Of a DNA stretch of 64,000 nucleotides, positions 63,975-64,000 are shown one piece after another. Position numbers and translations under genes: made by a program. Source of the stretch: Tubulanus polymorphus (taxonomy: Eukaryota > Nemertea > Palaeonemertea > Tubulaniformes > Tubulanidae); assembly GCF_964204645.1 (NCBI RefSeq), contig NC_134027.1, positions 13,440,485-13,504,484 of the forward strand, read 5' to 3'. The first letter of the stretch is position 1. Every line of letters begins with the position of its first letter. The notes under the pieces are model-generated. The model saw nothing but the letters and a program-made list of their open reading frames with translations. It was not told the origin of the DNA and made no database searches.

Positions 63975-64000
63975 TTTATTGATTTTCGAATTTTTTTTAC

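Noticed and set aside
1-64000. CRISPR array or prokaryotic operon
   Set aside because: The regular arrays here are minisatellites without spacers, and the exon structure, LINEs and Polintons show animal DNA.

Overview
The window is nuclear DNA of an animal, most likely a marine invertebrate. It has spliced exons with GT/AG borders, an extracellular PAN-domain gene, CR1-like LINE pieces with a 2A-like peptide, a tRNA-derived SINE head and several inverted-repeat transposons. The phylum cannot be fixed from what I can see. More than half of the sequence consists of very AT-rich, virus-like Polinton/Maverick elements, and the rest is repeat-rich non-coding DNA.

Three Polintons of one lineage are present. 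Element A (about 288-11560) is a remnant: a forward capsid block faces a reverse-strand block of integrase, packaging ATPase and membrane genes, and a LINE piece lies inside the reverse block. Element B (17705-30406) is bounded by about 92-bp terminal inverted repeats (TIRs) and a 6-bp target duplication TATAAC. Element C (41993-57594) has about 410-bp TIRs and a 6-bp target duplication AACATT. B and C share the order TIR, protein-primed DNA polymerase B (PolB) with an intein, a reverse-strand zinc-ribbon gene resembling viral late transcription factor 3, a penton-like gene, five small or membrane genes and a coiled-coil membrane gene. B then has an intact major capsid gene and a broken integrase. 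C has lost the capsid gene but keeps integrase (one frameshift), ATPase and two membrane genes. All copies carry frameshifts or stops, so each looks inactive by itself, although between them B and C hold almost the whole gene set.

Most Polinton genes start at a motif of the form TAATTTTTTT, a short spacer, then (TA)TAAATG with the start codon at its end. This resembles poxvirus late promoters, and the putative late-factor gene in the same element would be the natural partner.

Element B sits inside an older transposon (13425-30600; 2-bp AT target duplication; matching 16-bp subterminal inverted repeats) with THAP/HTH transposase exons and a YqaJ exonuclease pseudogene, consistent with the ISL2EU class. 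That transposon in turn splits an HNH-nuclease-like gene (30601-31108 joined to 13158-13424 on the reverse strand). From 30.6 to 42 kb the sequence is repeat-rich with no convincing gene: inverted-repeat elements, a SINE head, minisatellites, microsatellites and CTCF-like motifs. From 57.6 to 64 kb there are LINE pieces, palindromes with Polinton-like tips, two exons of a PAN-domain gene, a 1-kb tandem duplication carrying a small unknown gene, and two LINE 3' ends.
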